The notes beneath the pieces were generated by a model that saw only the letters and a program-made list of their open reading frames with translations, ran no database searches and was not told the DNA's origin. A stretch of DNA of 33,599 nt, taken from Streptomyces sp. E2N166 (GTDB lineage: Bacteria; Actinomycetota; Actinomycetes; Streptomycetales; Streptomycetaceae). Location: the NCBI RefSeq assembly GCF_003671715.1, contig NZ_RAIF01000032.1, forward strand, positions 1,233,243-1,266,841. The letters are read 5' to 3'. Of this stretch, positions 16,540 through 24,225 are shown in pieces (position 1 is the stretch's first letter; each line of letters opens with the position of its first letter). A program made the position numbers and the translations under genes.

Positions 16540-17406
16540 ATGCAGACGAACACTCCGCGACGGAGCACGAGAGGCACCAGGAGAACGATCCGACTGACGC
16601 GCCGGGGCCGCATCGCCCTGATCGTGACCGGCGCCGTCGTGGCCGGTACCGCCGTGGCGGTGCCGCTGCTGACGACGGACGACGAGGGCGAGTCCCGCCC
16701 CACGTCCCTGGTGATCCCGGAGGGCTGGCGCGCGACCCAGGTCTACGAGGCCGTCGACAAGACCCTCGCCCTGCCCCCCGGCACCACGAAGAAGTCCCTC
16801 GCCAAGGCCAACCTCAAGCTGCCGAACGACGCCGAGGGCAACCCCGAGGGCTATCTCTTCCCGGCGACCTATCCGCTCGGGGAGAACCCGACCCCGGAGA
16901 AACTGCTGACGGCCATGGTCGACACGGCGAACAAGAAGTTCACCGGCGCGCCGGTCGCCGCCGGCGCCCAGCGCAACGCGCTCAACGTCTACCAGGCGGT
17001 CACCATCGCCAGCATCGTGCAGGCGGAGGCCGACGCCAAGGAGGACATGGGCAAGCTGGCCCGGGTGGTCTTCAACCGGCTGGAACGCGGCATGCCGTTG
17101 CAGATGGACTCCACCATCAACTACGCCCTGGGCCGTTCCACCTTGGAGACCACCACCAAGGACACCAAGATCGACAGCCCCTACAACTCGTACCAGCGCA
17201 TGGGGCTGCCGCCCACCCCCATCGACAACCCCGGTGACGAGGCGATGAGTGCAGCGATCAATCCGACGCCCGGTGACTGGCTGTACTTCGTCACGGTCAA
17301 GCCGGGCGACACCCGCTTCACCGCCGACTACGCCGAGCACCAGCGCAACGTCGCCGAGTTCAACCGCATCCAGGAGAGCGCCTCGAAGGAGGCCCAGGCC
17401 AAGTGA
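16540..17406 (+). CDS. Short MltG/YceG-like endolytic transglycosylase
   Basis: The 288-residue protein has a basic N-terminus, a single membrane anchor (~25-43, 'IALIVTGAVVAGTAVAVPLL') and a YceG domain: 'LVIPEGWRATQVYEAVDK', 'NPEGYLFPATYPL', 'ASIVQAEAD' with the likely catalytic Glu163, 'VVFNRLERGMPLQMDSTINYALG', 'SPYNSYQRMGLPPTPIDNPG'. MltG cuts nascent glycan strands outside the membrane. Streptomycetes normally have a much longer MltG elsewhere, so this is probably a compact paralogue (inference). Starts at 16501 and 16516 are also in frame; none has a strong ribosome site. It lies 43 bases after the ABC gene and may be cotranscribed. Confidence 0.86.
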   Translation: MQTNTPRRSTRGTRRTIRLTRRGRIALIVTGAVVAGTAVAVPLLTTDDEGESRPTSLVIPEGWRATQVYEAVDKTLALPPGTTKKSLAKANLKLPNDAEGNPEGYLFPATYPLGENPTPEKLLTAMVDTANKKFTGAPVAAGAQRNALNVYQAVTIASIVQAEADAKEDMGKLARVVFNRLERGMPLQMDSTINYALGRSTLETTTKDTKIDSPYNSYQRMGLPPTPIDNPGDEAMSAAINPTPGDWLYFVTVKPGDTRFTADYAEHQRNVAEFNRIQESASKEAQAK

Positions 17407-17418
17407 CCGGGCGGGGCG

Positions 17419-18498
17419 TCACGCGGCGACCGGCGCCTGTTCGGCCAGCAGCCGCCTGATGTCCCGTACGGCCGCGCGTCCGGCCCGGTTGGCGCCGATG
17501 GTGCTGGCCGAGGGACCGTAGCCGACGAGATGGATCCGCGGGTCCGTGACCGCGCGCGTCCCCTCGACACGGATCCCGCCGCCGGCCTCCCGCAGCCGCA
17601 GCGGCCTCAGATGCTCGATGGCGGCCCGGAAACCGGTCGCCCACAGGATGACGTCCGCGGCCACCCGCCGCCCGTCGCCCCACTCGACCCCCTCGGGCGT
17701 GATCCGGTCGAACATGGGCTGCCGGTCCAGCACCCCCGACTCCAGCCCCGCGCGGATCGCTTCGTTCAGCGGCAGCCCGGTCACCGACACCACGCTCTTC
17801 GGCGGCAGCCCCTGCCGCACCCGCTCCTCCACCAGAGCCACCGCGGCCCGGCCCGCCTCCTCGTCGAATGGCCCCTCGCGGAAGACGGGGGGCCGCCTGG
17901 TCACCCACGTGGTGGCCGCGGCGTGCGGGGCGATCTCCAGCAGGTGCTGCGTTCCCGAGGCGCCCCCGCCCACCACGACCACGCGCCGCCCGGCGAACTC
18001 TTCGGGACCGGCGTACCGCGCCGTGTGCAGTTGCCGCCCCCGGAAGGACGCCTGGCCCGGATAGCGGGGCCAGAAAGGCCGGTCCCAGGTGCCGGTCGCG
18101 TTGATCAGAGCCCGCGTCGACCAGGTCCCCGCCGACGTCTCGACGAGCAGCCGCCCGCCCGTCCCCTCGCGCACCGCACGGACGTCGACGGGCCGCCGTA
18201 CCCGCAGGTCGAAGGCCCGCTCGTACGCCGCGAAGTACTCACCGACCACCTCGGCCGACGGCCGCGCCGGGTCCGCACCCGTCAGCTCCATACCCGGCAG
18301 CGAGTGCATGCCGTGCACCTTGCCGTACGTCAGCGACGGCCAGCGGAACTGCCAGGCGCCGCCCGGCGCGGGGGAGTGGTCGGCCACCACGAAGTCGCGC
18401 ACCGGCTCGAACCCGGTGCGCCGCAGGTGGTAGGCCGCGGCGAGCCCCGCCTGACCGGCACCGATGACGACGACCTCGACCTCGCGTGTGTTGTTCAC
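17419..18498 (-). CDS. FAD/NAD(P)-dependent monooxygenase-like oxidoreductase
   Basis: The 359-residue two-dinucleotide-binding protein has an N-terminal FAD motif 'VVIGAGQAGLAAAYHL', then 'GGAWQFRWPSLTYGKVHGMHSLPG' and 'INATGTWDRPFWPRYPG'. A second NAD(P)H motif is 'VVVVGGGASGTQHLLEI', and the C-terminus has 'DVILWATGFRAAIEHL'. This is the layout of flavin-containing monooxygenase/ArsO-like enzymes; the substrate is unknown. The GTG at 18498 places the FAD motif near the start, as normal. The ribosome site is weak. It is divergent from yjbQ, with a repeat-rich gap between them, and convergent with the MltG-like gene. Confidence 0.9.
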   Translation of the reverse strand: MNNTREVEVVVIGAGQAGLAAAYHLRRTGFEPVRDFVVADHSPAPGGAWQFRWPSLTYGKVHGMHSLPGMELTGADPARPSAEVVGEYFAAYERAFDLRVRRPVDVRAVREGTGGRLLVETSAGTWSTRALINATGTWDRPFWPRYPGQASFRGRQLHTARYAGPEEFAGRRVVVVGGGASGTQHLLEIAPHAAATTWVTRRPPVFREGPFDEEAGRAAVALVEERVRQGLPPKSVVSVTGLPLNEAIRAGLESGVLDRQPMFDRITPEGVEWGDGRRVAADVILWATGFRAAIEHLRPLRLREAGGGIRVEGTRAVTDPRIHLVGYGPSASTIGANRAGRAAVRDIRRLLAEQAPVAA

Positions 18499-18533
18499 GC
18501 TTCTACCAACGGAGCGGAGGACCTCGATCTTCC

Positions 18534-18576
18534 CCCCAGCCCGTCCGGCCCCAGCCCCCAGCCCGTCCGGCCCCAG
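18534..18576. repeat. Two-copy 21-bp direct repeat
   Basis: CCCCAGCCCGTCCGGCCCCA followed by G (18534-18554) is repeated exactly at 18556-18576. It is in the 162-base region between two divergent genes and followed by further GGCCC runs. Confidence 0.7.
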
Positions 18577-18660
18577 CCCTCGGTCGGCCCGGCCCGGCCC
18601 AGGAGGATCAGGGGCCCGACGTTCCCGCGCCCGGCCGCCGTGTACGCGAGGATGGGAGAC

Positions 18661-19083
18661 ATGCCAGATGCCTTCACCACTCGAGTCCTGAACCTCGCCA
18701 CCGGCTCGGCGGAGCGCGTCGCCGACATCACCGGTGACTGCGAGTCCTTCCTGCGCGAGGCGGCGGCCGGCCGCGACGGCCTCCTCAACGTCTTCGTCCC
18801 GCACGCCACGGCCGGGATCGCGGTCATCGAGACGGGCGCGGGCAGCGACGACGACCTGCTGGCCGCCCTGCACACCCTGCTCCCCGCCGACGACCGCTGG
18901 CAGCACCGCCACGGCAGCCCCGGCCACGGCCGCGACCACGTCCTGCCCGCCTTCGTACCCCCGCACGCGACCCTGCCGGTGATCGGCGGACGCCTGGAAC
19001 TCGGAACCTGGCAGTCGGTGTGCCTGGTGGACACCAACAAGGACAACCCCGACCGCAGGGTCCGGCTGAGCTTCCTGGGCTGA
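18661..19083 (+). CDS. yjbQ: YjbQ / UPF0047 protein (secondary thiamine-phosphate synthase family)
   Basis: The 140-residue single-domain protein has 'GLLNVFVPHATAGIAVIETGAG', 'DDRWQHRHGSPGHGRDHVLPAFVPPHATLPV', 'GTWQSVCLVDTNKDNPDRRVRLSFLG'. The His cluster is the family's putative metal/active site. Members show weak thiamine-phosphate synthase activity; their true role is uncertain. GGGAGAC precedes the ATG. The last 59 bases of this gene recur, altered, at 22108-22166. Confidence 0.93.
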   Translation: MPDAFTTRVLNLATGSAERVADITGDCESFLREAAAGRDGLLNVFVPHATAGIAVIETGAGSDDDLLAALHTLLPADDRWQHRHGSPGHGRDHVLPAFVPPHATLPVIGGRLELGTWQSVCLVDTNKDNPDRRVRLSFLG

Positions 19084-19110
19084 CCCAGGGCGACCAGGGC
19101 CGCCCTGGGT
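19083..19110 (+). terminator. Strong hairpin terminator after yjbQ
   Basis: ACCCAGGGCG (19083-19092) pairs with CGCCCTGGGT (19101-19110), a perfect 10-bp stem with an eight-base loop that begins at the last base of the yjbQ stop. There is no T-run. Confidence 0.75.
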
Positions 19111-19401
19111 ACGGCCGCTGATCCTCCTCACGCTCTGGCGAGAAGTGCCTGCTCGGTGTGTGCCGGCTGTCGCGGGTGAGGGCGGCAACGACTTCGCCGT
19201 TTGCGACATGCGGCGCGGTGATACCCGGCGGACGTCGAACTGCTCGCGAGCCTGGGCTGAGACAACGGCAGCACGGTGCCGGGTGGCCCCGGGACCCTCA
19301 GAAGTCGCCCGGCACTGTGCTGTAGCCGCTGTGGGAAGTGGTTTCGGCGGGGACGGTCGCCGGCCTGGGGGCGCTCGGGCAAGGGCGCGGCCGGCGTCCA
19401 T
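19111..19401. other. Intergenic stretch, no recognisable gene
   Basis: This region lies between the yjbQ terminator and the stop of the MerR-methyltransferase gene. Frames in it give no family features on either strand. It has slightly less biased composition than the neighbouring genes and may contain decayed coding sequence, but I recognise nothing specific. Confidence 0.5.
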
Positions 19402-20517
19402 TCAGGATGTGAGCAGGCGGAGGCCCAGATCTGCCGCGTCGAGGCCGGCGAGGTCGCTGTTGCGCTCGGACCACCGGCCGGAGTCGAGGTCGTCGCTGAG
19501 GCTTCGCACCGCCCGCTGCTCGGCCTCCGGCCCGACCCTCGTCCACACCGACGACGCACGGCGTACGTGATCCTCCAGATACGCGCCCGGTCGGCGCCAG
19601 TACGCCTCGAACAGGCCGTCAGCGCAGTCCCATGGGATGGGCACCGGCTCGGCGCGGGCGCCGATCGCGTCGGCCATCCCGGCCAGCGAGGGAAACTCTC
19701 CGAGAACGGCGGCGAACTCGGGCAGGTAGTCGCGGGTGAGCCAGAACCGGTCCTGCCATCCGGGCTCGTCGGTGTCGAACGTGAGCACCACCACGCGGCG
19801 GGCCACACGCCGCATCTCACGCAGCCCAGCTATCGGGTCTCCCCAATGGTGAACGGTGGAGACGGCCATCGCGGCGTCGAAGGAGTGGTCCTCGAACGGC
19901 AGGTTCTCCGCGCCGGCGGCCACGCACGGCGCCGAGCCGGCAGGCCGCTGCCCCCGCATGACAGCCGATGGCTCCACCGCGGTCACGTCGCGGTCGGCAG
20001 GCTCGTAGGAACCGGTGCCGGCACCGACGTTCAGCACCGTCCGCGCGTCCCCGAGAGCCTCCCAGATCTGCGCGGCGATGCGAGGCTCGGTCCGCCGTGT
20101 CGCGGTGTAGGCGCCGCCGATCGCGTCGTACAACCGTGCACCGAGCATCTCCAGTTGTTCCTCCGGTGTCACCTTCAGTCCCTTCGCCCGTGCCTCGAGT
20201 TCCCTGTCGATGGCTGCCACCATGGCGTCAGCGCGATCACGCCGCTCCAGTACCAGGCCGCGCAGTCGGCGCAGGTGCGCGATCGCGTCGGTCGACGAGT
20301 CGCCGACCAGCTCCGCGACCTCCCGCAGCCCGAAGCCCAGCCGCCGGTAGGCCAGCACCTCCCTGAGCCGCTCCACGTCGCCCGCCGAGTAGGCCCGGTA
20401 CCCAGCCGCGGTACGCGCCGACGGACGCACGAGCCCGACTTCGTCATAGTGATGCAGCGTGCGGACGCTCACGTCGGCCAGTTCGGCCACGCGTCCCACG
20501 GTCCAGTGATCCTCCAC
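19402..20517 (-). CDS. MerR-type regulator fused to a SAM methyltransferase
   Basis: This 371-residue protein (GTG at 20517) has two parts. Residues ~4-115 are a MerR regulator: 'WTVGRVAELADVSVRTLHHYDEVGLVRPS', 'GYRAYSAGDVERLREVLAYRRLGFGL', then a coiled-coil helix and 'LKVTPEEQLEMLG', the motif just before the TipAS ligand domain in TipA-like proteins. From ~residue 127 it becomes a class I methyltransferase: 'ARTVLNVGAGTGSY' (SAM motif I), 'ENLPFEDHSFDAAMAVSTVHHW', 'MRRVARRVVVLTFDT'. The methyltransferase replaces the usual effector domain. An upstream GTG at 20544 would add nine residues but overlaps the promoter spacer, so 20517 is preferred. Confidence 0.85.
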   Translation of the reverse strand: MEDHWTVGRVAELADVSVRTLHHYDEVGLVRPSARTAAGYRAYSAGDVERLREVLAYRRLGFGLREVAELVGDSSTDAIAHLRRLRGLVLERRDRADAMVAAIDRELEARAKGLKVTPEEQLEMLGARLYDAIGGAYTATRRTEPRIAAQIWEALGDARTVLNVGAGTGSYEPADRDVTAVEPSAVMRGQRPAGSAPCVAAGAENLPFEDHSFDAAMAVSTVHHWGDPIAGLREMRRVARRVVVLTFDTDEPGWQDRFWLTRDYLPEFAAVLGEFPSLAGMADAIGARAEPVPIPWDCADGLFEAYWRRPGAYLEDHVRRASSVWTRVGPEAEQRAVRSLSDDLDSGRWSERNSDLAGLDAADLGLRLLTS

Positions 20518-20524
20518 GGCTCCG

Positions 20525-20555
20525 ACTATGCAGCCTGACGTCACGTGAGGGTCAA
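20525..20555 (-). promoter_or_regulatory. MerR-style promoter with 19-bp spacer and dyad
   Basis: On the minus strand, -35 TTGACC (20550-20555) and -10 CATAGT (20525-20530) are separated by 19 bases, the long spacer typical of MerR-activated promoters. The spacer contains overlapping palindromes TCACGTGA (20541-20548) and TGACGTCA (20536-20543) within a 17-bp imperfect dyad. Transcription starting about seven bases past the -10 would begin at or next to the GTG at 20517, giving a leaderless mRNA (inference). Confidence 0.6.
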
Positions 20556-20677
20556 GGGCCGGCAGGGGACCGGCTGCCGACCGTCAAGCATGTGGCGAGG
20601 CAGACGGCGGTCAACGCGAACACGGTGCTCGAGGCGTACCGGGAGCTGGAGCACGACGGCCTGGTGGCCGCCCATCC
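20556..20677 (+). pseudogene. GntR-family regulator remnant (winged-helix fragment)
   Basis: Read in the frame of 20592 without a credible start, this encodes 'GDRLPTVKHVARQTAVNANT' then 'VLEAYRELEHDGLVAAHP', the unmistakable DNA-recognition helices of YtrA-like GntR regulators. The N-terminal first helix and everything after the HTH are missing. It runs straight into the tail of the oppositely oriented metallophosphoesterase at 20678 and is cut on the left by the MerR promoter. It is a decayed fragment, not a functional gene. Confidence 0.75.
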
Positions 20678-21898
20678 CTACGGCGAGGTGGACCGCTGCG
20701 GGGAGCGGAGCACGAGCAGGGTGATCTCGCTGGGGGCGAGGACGCGGAAGGGCGGGCCCCAGAAGCCGGTGCCGCGGCTGGTGTAGAGGAGGGTGCGAGT
20801 GCCGTGGCGGCTGAGACCGGCGAGGGCTGGCTGGTCGAGGCGGACCAAGTGGTGGAAGGGCCAGATCTGGCCGCCGTGGGTGTGGCCGGAGAGCTGGAGG
20901 TCGATGCCGTGGGCTACCGCGCGGTCGATGAACTTGGGCTGGTGGGCGAGGAGCAGGACGGGGAAGCCGGAGTCGGCGCCGTGGAGGGCTCCGTCGAGGT
21001 GGGCGCGGTGACCCGCCAGCCCGGAGGACTCCGCGGTGACGTCGTCGACGCCGGCGACCACGAGCGTGTCACCCCCGCGTTCGAGCAGCAGATGGCGGTT
21101 GCGCAGCGGCTCCCAGCCCAGCTCCTCCATCAGGTCGACCCAGCCCTGGGCCTCGCTGTAGTACTCGTGGTTGCCGGTGACGTAGACACGGGCCCGAGTC
21201 GCCTGCACGGTGCCCAGTGGGGCGGCCTGGGCGCGACGGCGTTCGGCCGTACCGTCCGCGATGTCGCCGGCGTGGCAGACCAGATCGGGGTCCAGGGCGT
21301 TCACCGTCTCGCAGACCCGCGCCGACCAGCGGGCGCGGTCGAGGGGACCGTAGTGGGTGTCGGTGATCAGTACGACTCGGGTGCCGTCCAACCCCTCTCC
21401 CAGACGCGGGAGTCGCACGTCGAGTCGGCGCACGCGTGGCACGCGTCGCGCCTCGGCGTACCCCCAGGCGAGCAGTACGGCGGTTACGCCGAGGACGGCC
21501 CAGGTGACGATGCGCGCCCGGTCCTGTCCGTCACCGACGCCGGCCACGGACAGGGCGGGCCGGAGCAGCACGCCGAGCAGAACGGACCAGGTGAACAGGA
21601 CCCAGACGCTGCCCAGCAGCGTGTCACCTACGATCGCCGCCCGGTCCTGCTGCCGCCGACCGTGGCCGCGCACCATCGCGAGCGGCATGCCGATCAGGCC
21701 GAGGACGAACAGTGCGGTGCCGATCAGTTCGGCGGGGAGCGGCCAGTGCTGACCGGTATGCAGGAGAACCCAACACGGAACGGCCCACAGCAGGACGGGC
21801 GCGATCAGGGGGATGTAGCCCATCACGCGCTGCAGTCGGCTTCGTGGCGCCTCTCGCGCTTCACCGGCGGCGGATCGGGTGTTGCCCGTTTCGGTCAC
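20678..21898 (-). CDS. Membrane-anchored metallophosphoesterase (YkuE/YaeI-like)
   Basis: The 406-residue protein has about four N-terminal membrane helices (residues ~25-155, for example 'YIPLIAPVLLWAVPCWVLL' and 'ELIGTALFVLGLIGMPLAM') and a C-terminal calcineurin-like phosphoesterase domain with all metal motifs: 'DTHYG', 'DLVCHAGDIADG', 'VTGNHEYY', 'LAHQPKF', 'LSGHTHGGQIWP'. Relatives cleave lipid-linked phosphates such as UDP-diacylglucosamine; the substrate here is unknown. The GTG at 21898 has a very strong AGGAGGGGG ribosome site. It lies in the segment bracketed by yjbQ 3'-end copies. Confidence 0.92.
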   Translation of the reverse strand: MTETGNTRSAAGEAREAPRSRLQRVMGYIPLIAPVLLWAVPCWVLLHTGQHWPLPAELIGTALFVLGLIGMPLAMVRGHGRRQQDRAAIVGDTLLGSVWVLFTWSVLLGVLLRPALSVAGVGDGQDRARIVTWAVLGVTAVLLAWGYAEARRVPRVRRLDVRLPRLGEGLDGTRVVLITDTHYGPLDRARWSARVCETVNALDPDLVCHAGDIADGTAERRRAQAAPLGTVQATRARVYVTGNHEYYSEAQGWVDLMEELGWEPLRNRHLLLERGGDTLVVAGVDDVTAESSGLAGHRAHLDGALHGADSGFPVLLLAHQPKFIDRAVAHGIDLQLSGHTHGGQIWPFHHLVRLDQPALAGLSRHGTRTLLYTSRGTGFWGPPFRVLAPSEITLLVLRSPQRSTSP

Positions 21899-21929
21899 GC
21901 TCCCCCTCCTGGGTGTCCTTCGACCCTAT

Positions 21930-21943
21930 GTTCCCAGGGGAAC
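21930..21943. promoter_or_regulatory. Palindrome upstream of the metallophosphoesterase gene
   Basis: GTTCCC-AG-GGGAAC, a 6-bp inverted repeat, is 32 bases upstream of the GTG start and overlaps the expected promoter, next to a possible -10 (TAGGGT on the minus strand). It may be an operator. Confidence 0.4.
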
Positions 21944-21951
21944 CCAGCCGC

Positions 21952-21982
21952 CCGTGGTCATCCCGGAAGGGTATGACCACGG
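21952..21982. terminator. Strong 13-bp hairpin
   Basis: CCGTGGTCAT (21952-21961) pairs with ATGACCACGG (21973-21982); inside, CCC-GGAA-GGG adds three more pairs with a GGAA tetraloop and one bulged T. It lies between the heptamer array and the metallophosphoesterase promoter, downstream of tctA on the minus strand. It may terminate the tct transcript, or mark a mobile-element end (inference). Confidence 0.55.
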
Positions 21983-21994
21983 CGCCAGGCTGGT

Positions 21995-22078
21995 GCGATC
22001 CGCGATCCGCGATCCGCGATCCGCGATCCGCGATCCGCGATCCGCGATCCGCGATCCGCGATCCGCGATCCGCGATCC
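21995..22078. repeat. Tandem array of 12 GCGATCC heptamers
   Basis: Twelve perfect, uninterrupted copies of GCGATCC occupy exactly 84 bases. Because 7 is not a multiple of 3, every frame reads through as a repeating heptapeptide, but no start/ribosome site or flanking coding frame supports translation. It lies in the non-coding gap between the hairpin and the yjbQ fragment. Confidence 0.97.
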
Positions 22079-22106
22079 GGAGAGGCTGGGGTTGTCCTGA
22101 CGGGGA

Positions 22107-22166
22107 TTGGTGGACACCGACAAGGACAGCCCCGACCGCCAGGTCCGGCTGAGCTTCCGGGGCCGA
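22107..22166 (+). pseudogene. Duplicated 3' end of yjbQ
   Basis: Bases 22108-22166 match the last 59 bases of yjbQ (19025-19083) at 53 of 59 positions and read 'LVDTDKDSPDRQVRLSFRG' against 'LVDTNKDNPDRRVRLSFLG'. The stop codon is changed to CGA, and there is no homology upstream of the duplicated part. It ends four bases before the tctA stop. It is a non-functional fragment. Confidence 0.85.
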
Positions 22167-22169
22167 GGA

Positions 22170-23669
22170 TCAGGCGTCGGCCCGGGGCCGTCCCCGGATC
22201 ACCAGCCGCTTCAGCAGCGGCCACGCCAGCAGCAGCACGATCACCGCGTACACCGTCACCGCGAACGGCGTGTTGACCAGGCCCGTCACGCTGCCGTCGC
22301 TGATCTGCAGGGCGCGGCGCAACTGCTGCTCGGCGTTCGGGCCGAGGATGACACCGATGACGGCCGGCAGGATCGGCAGCCCGTAGCGCCGCATGCCGAA
22401 GCCGACCAGGCCGATGATGAGCAGGATCACCAGGTCGACGACCTCGCCGCCGACCGCGTACGCGCCGACCGCCGCGAAGAACATGATCCCCGCGTAGAGG
22501 TAGGGCCGGGGGATGCGCAGCAGCTTGGCCCACACCGGTGCCAGCGGCAGGTTGAGCGCGAGCAGCAGCACCATGCCGACGAAGAGGGACGCGATCAGGC
22601 CCCACACCAGCTCGGGTTCGCGTTCGAAGAGCAGCGGGCCGGGCTGGATGCCGTACTGCTGGAAGGCGGCCAGCATGACCGCCGCGACCGCCGTCGTCGG
22701 CAGGCCCAGGGTCAGCATGGACACCAGCGTGCCCGCCGCCGAGGCCGACGCCGCCGACTCGGGCCCCGCCACGCCCTCGATGGCGCCCTTGCCCCACTCG
22801 TCCTTGTTCTTGGACAGGCGCTTCTCCGTGACGTACGACAGGAACGTGGGGATCTCCGCGCCGCCCGCCGGGATGGCGCCGAACGGGAAGCCGATGAACG
22901 GGCCGCGCAGCCAGGACTTCCAGGTCCGCTTCACATCGGCACGGCCGAGCCAGGGAAGGCCCACCGGGATGGGTTCGGCCGCCGCGCGCCGCAGGTGGGC
23001 CGCCACCCACAGTGCCTCGCCGATCGCGAACAGGCCGACCGCGACGATCACCACGTCGACGCCGTCCGCGAGTTGCAGCGAACCGAAGGTCAGCCGCTGC
23101 TGCCCCGTCATCTGGTCCAGGCCCACCAGACCGATCGTCAGGCCGATCAGCAGGGAGGCCAGACCTCTGATGCGCGACGAACCGAGTACCGAGGTCACGG
23201 CGATGAACGCCAGCACCATGATGGCGAAGTAGTCCGGCGCGCCGATGTCCACCGCCAGGTCCGCGACCGTCGGCGCCAGCGCCACCAGCAGGATCGTGCC
23301 GATCATGCCGCCCGCGAAGTGACCGATGGCGGCGGCCGCCAGCGCCTGGGCGCCGCGCCCCGACTTGGCCATGGGGTTGCCCTCCATGGCCGCCACCACG
23401 GCGGCGCTCTCGCCGGGGGTGTTGAGCAGGATCGAGGTGGTCGAACCACCGAACATCGCGCCGTAGTAGATGCCGGCGAACATGATGAAGGCGGCGACGG
23501 GGTCGAGTCCGTACGTCACCGGCAACAGCAGCGCCACCGCCATCGCCGGGCCGATGCCGGGCAGCACACCGATGGCCGTGCCGAGCAGCACACCGAGGGC
23601 GGCCCACAGCAGGTTGAGCGGCGTGAGGGCCGTACCGAAGCCGTCCATGAGGGAGTTCAGGGCGTTCAT
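22170..23669 (-). CDS. tctA: Tripartite tricarboxylate transporter, large membrane subunit TctA
   Basis: The 499-residue protein has about a dozen membrane helices. It has the TctA family signatures '[54 protein letters not shown]' (in parts, residues ~33-90) and, in the second repeat, '[20 protein letters not shown]' plus '[17 protein letters not shown]'. With TctB it forms the secondary, ion-driven uptake channel for citrate-like di/tricarboxylates delivered by TctC (family knowledge). The ATG at 23669 follows the tctB stop by one base. Confidence 0.96.
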   Translation of the reverse strand: MNALNSLMDGFGTALTPLNLLWAALGVLLGTAIGVLPGIGPAMAVALLLPVTYGLDPVAAFIMFAGIYYGAMFGGSTTSILLNTPGESAAVVAAMEGNPMAKSGRGAQALAAAAIGHFAGGMIGTILLVALAPTVADLAVDIGAPDYFAIMVLAFIAVTSVLGSSRIRGLASLLIGLTIGLVGLDQMTGQQRLTFGSLQLADGVDVVIVAVGLFAIGEALWVAAHLRRAAAEPIPVGLPWLGRADVKRTWKSWLRGPFIGFPFGAIPAGGAEIPTFLSYVTEKRLSKNKDEWGKGAIEGVAGPESAASASAAGTLVSMLTLGLPTTAVAAVMLAAFQQYGIQPGPLLFEREPELVWGLIASLFVGMVLLLALNLPLAPVWAKLLRIPRPYLYAGIMFFAAVGAYAVGGEVVDLVILLIIGLVGFGMRRYGLPILPAVIGVILGPNAEQQLRRALQISDGSVTGLVNTPFAVTVYAVIVLLLAWPLLKRLVIRGRPRADA

Positions 23670-23670
23670 G

Positions 23671-24225
23671 TCAGAGCACTCCCATCAGCGGACCGCCGGG
23701 CAGTGGCACTCCGAGCAACTTGTCGAAGACGATGTAGGTGATCAGGGACAGCACCGCGGCGATCAGCGGATCGCGGTCCGAGCGGCGGCTTCCGAGGGCG
23801 AAGGCGGCACCCCAGAAGAGCAGCGCACCGGCGACCGGGAAACCGACCGGCTCGATGAGTACGGCCGCGCCGAGGAAGATCCCGGAGAGCAGCAGCACCG
23901 TGCGCCAGTCGGCCGGTTCGGACAGGTCGATGTCCTCGCCGCCCTCCGCCTCGCCCCGGCCGCCGCGCAGGACGTCGACGGCGAGCAGCGCGGCGATCAC
24001 CAGCAGTCCCATGCCGACCACGATCGGCACGGTCCTGGGGCCCACCGGCCCACGCTGGGTGATGTCGACGTCCATGGTGAGCGCGTCGGTCAGCACGAGC
24101 ACACCGAGCGCCAGCAGCAGGACGCACACGCCCAGTTCGGAGTGGTCGCGCAGCCACGAGCGCCGTTCGGCCGCCGGGGCGGGGGTCGGGTCGGGCGCCG
24201 GGGAGGAGCCGGTCCGCGTCGTCAC
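23671..24225 (-). CDS. tctB: Tripartite tricarboxylate transporter, small membrane subunit TctB
   Basis: The 184-residue protein has four predicted helices ('[19 protein letters not shown]', '[21 protein letters not shown]', '[16 protein letters not shown]', '[15 protein letters not shown]') and a charged loop in the middle, the usual TctB size and layout. It partners TctA. The N-terminus is Pro/Ala-rich and cytoplasmic. The GTG at 24225 overlaps the tctC stop as GTGA (24222-24225), so the three tct genes are translationally coupled. Confidence 0.93.
   Translation of the reverse strand: MTTRTGSSPAPDPTPAPAAERRSWLRDHSELGVCVLLLALGVLVLTDALTMDVDITQRGPVGPRTVPIVVGMGLLVIAALLAVDVLRGGRGEAEGGEDIDLSEPADWRTVLLLSGIFLGAAVLIEPVGFPVAGALLFWGAAFALGSRRSDRDPLIAAVLSLITYIVFDKLLGVPLPGGPLMGVL

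Noticed and set aside
21995..22078. Heptamer array as a CRISPR or plasmid iteron array
   Set aside because: There are no spacers between units, the unit is far shorter than CRISPR repeats or usual iterons, and no cas or replication genes are nearby.
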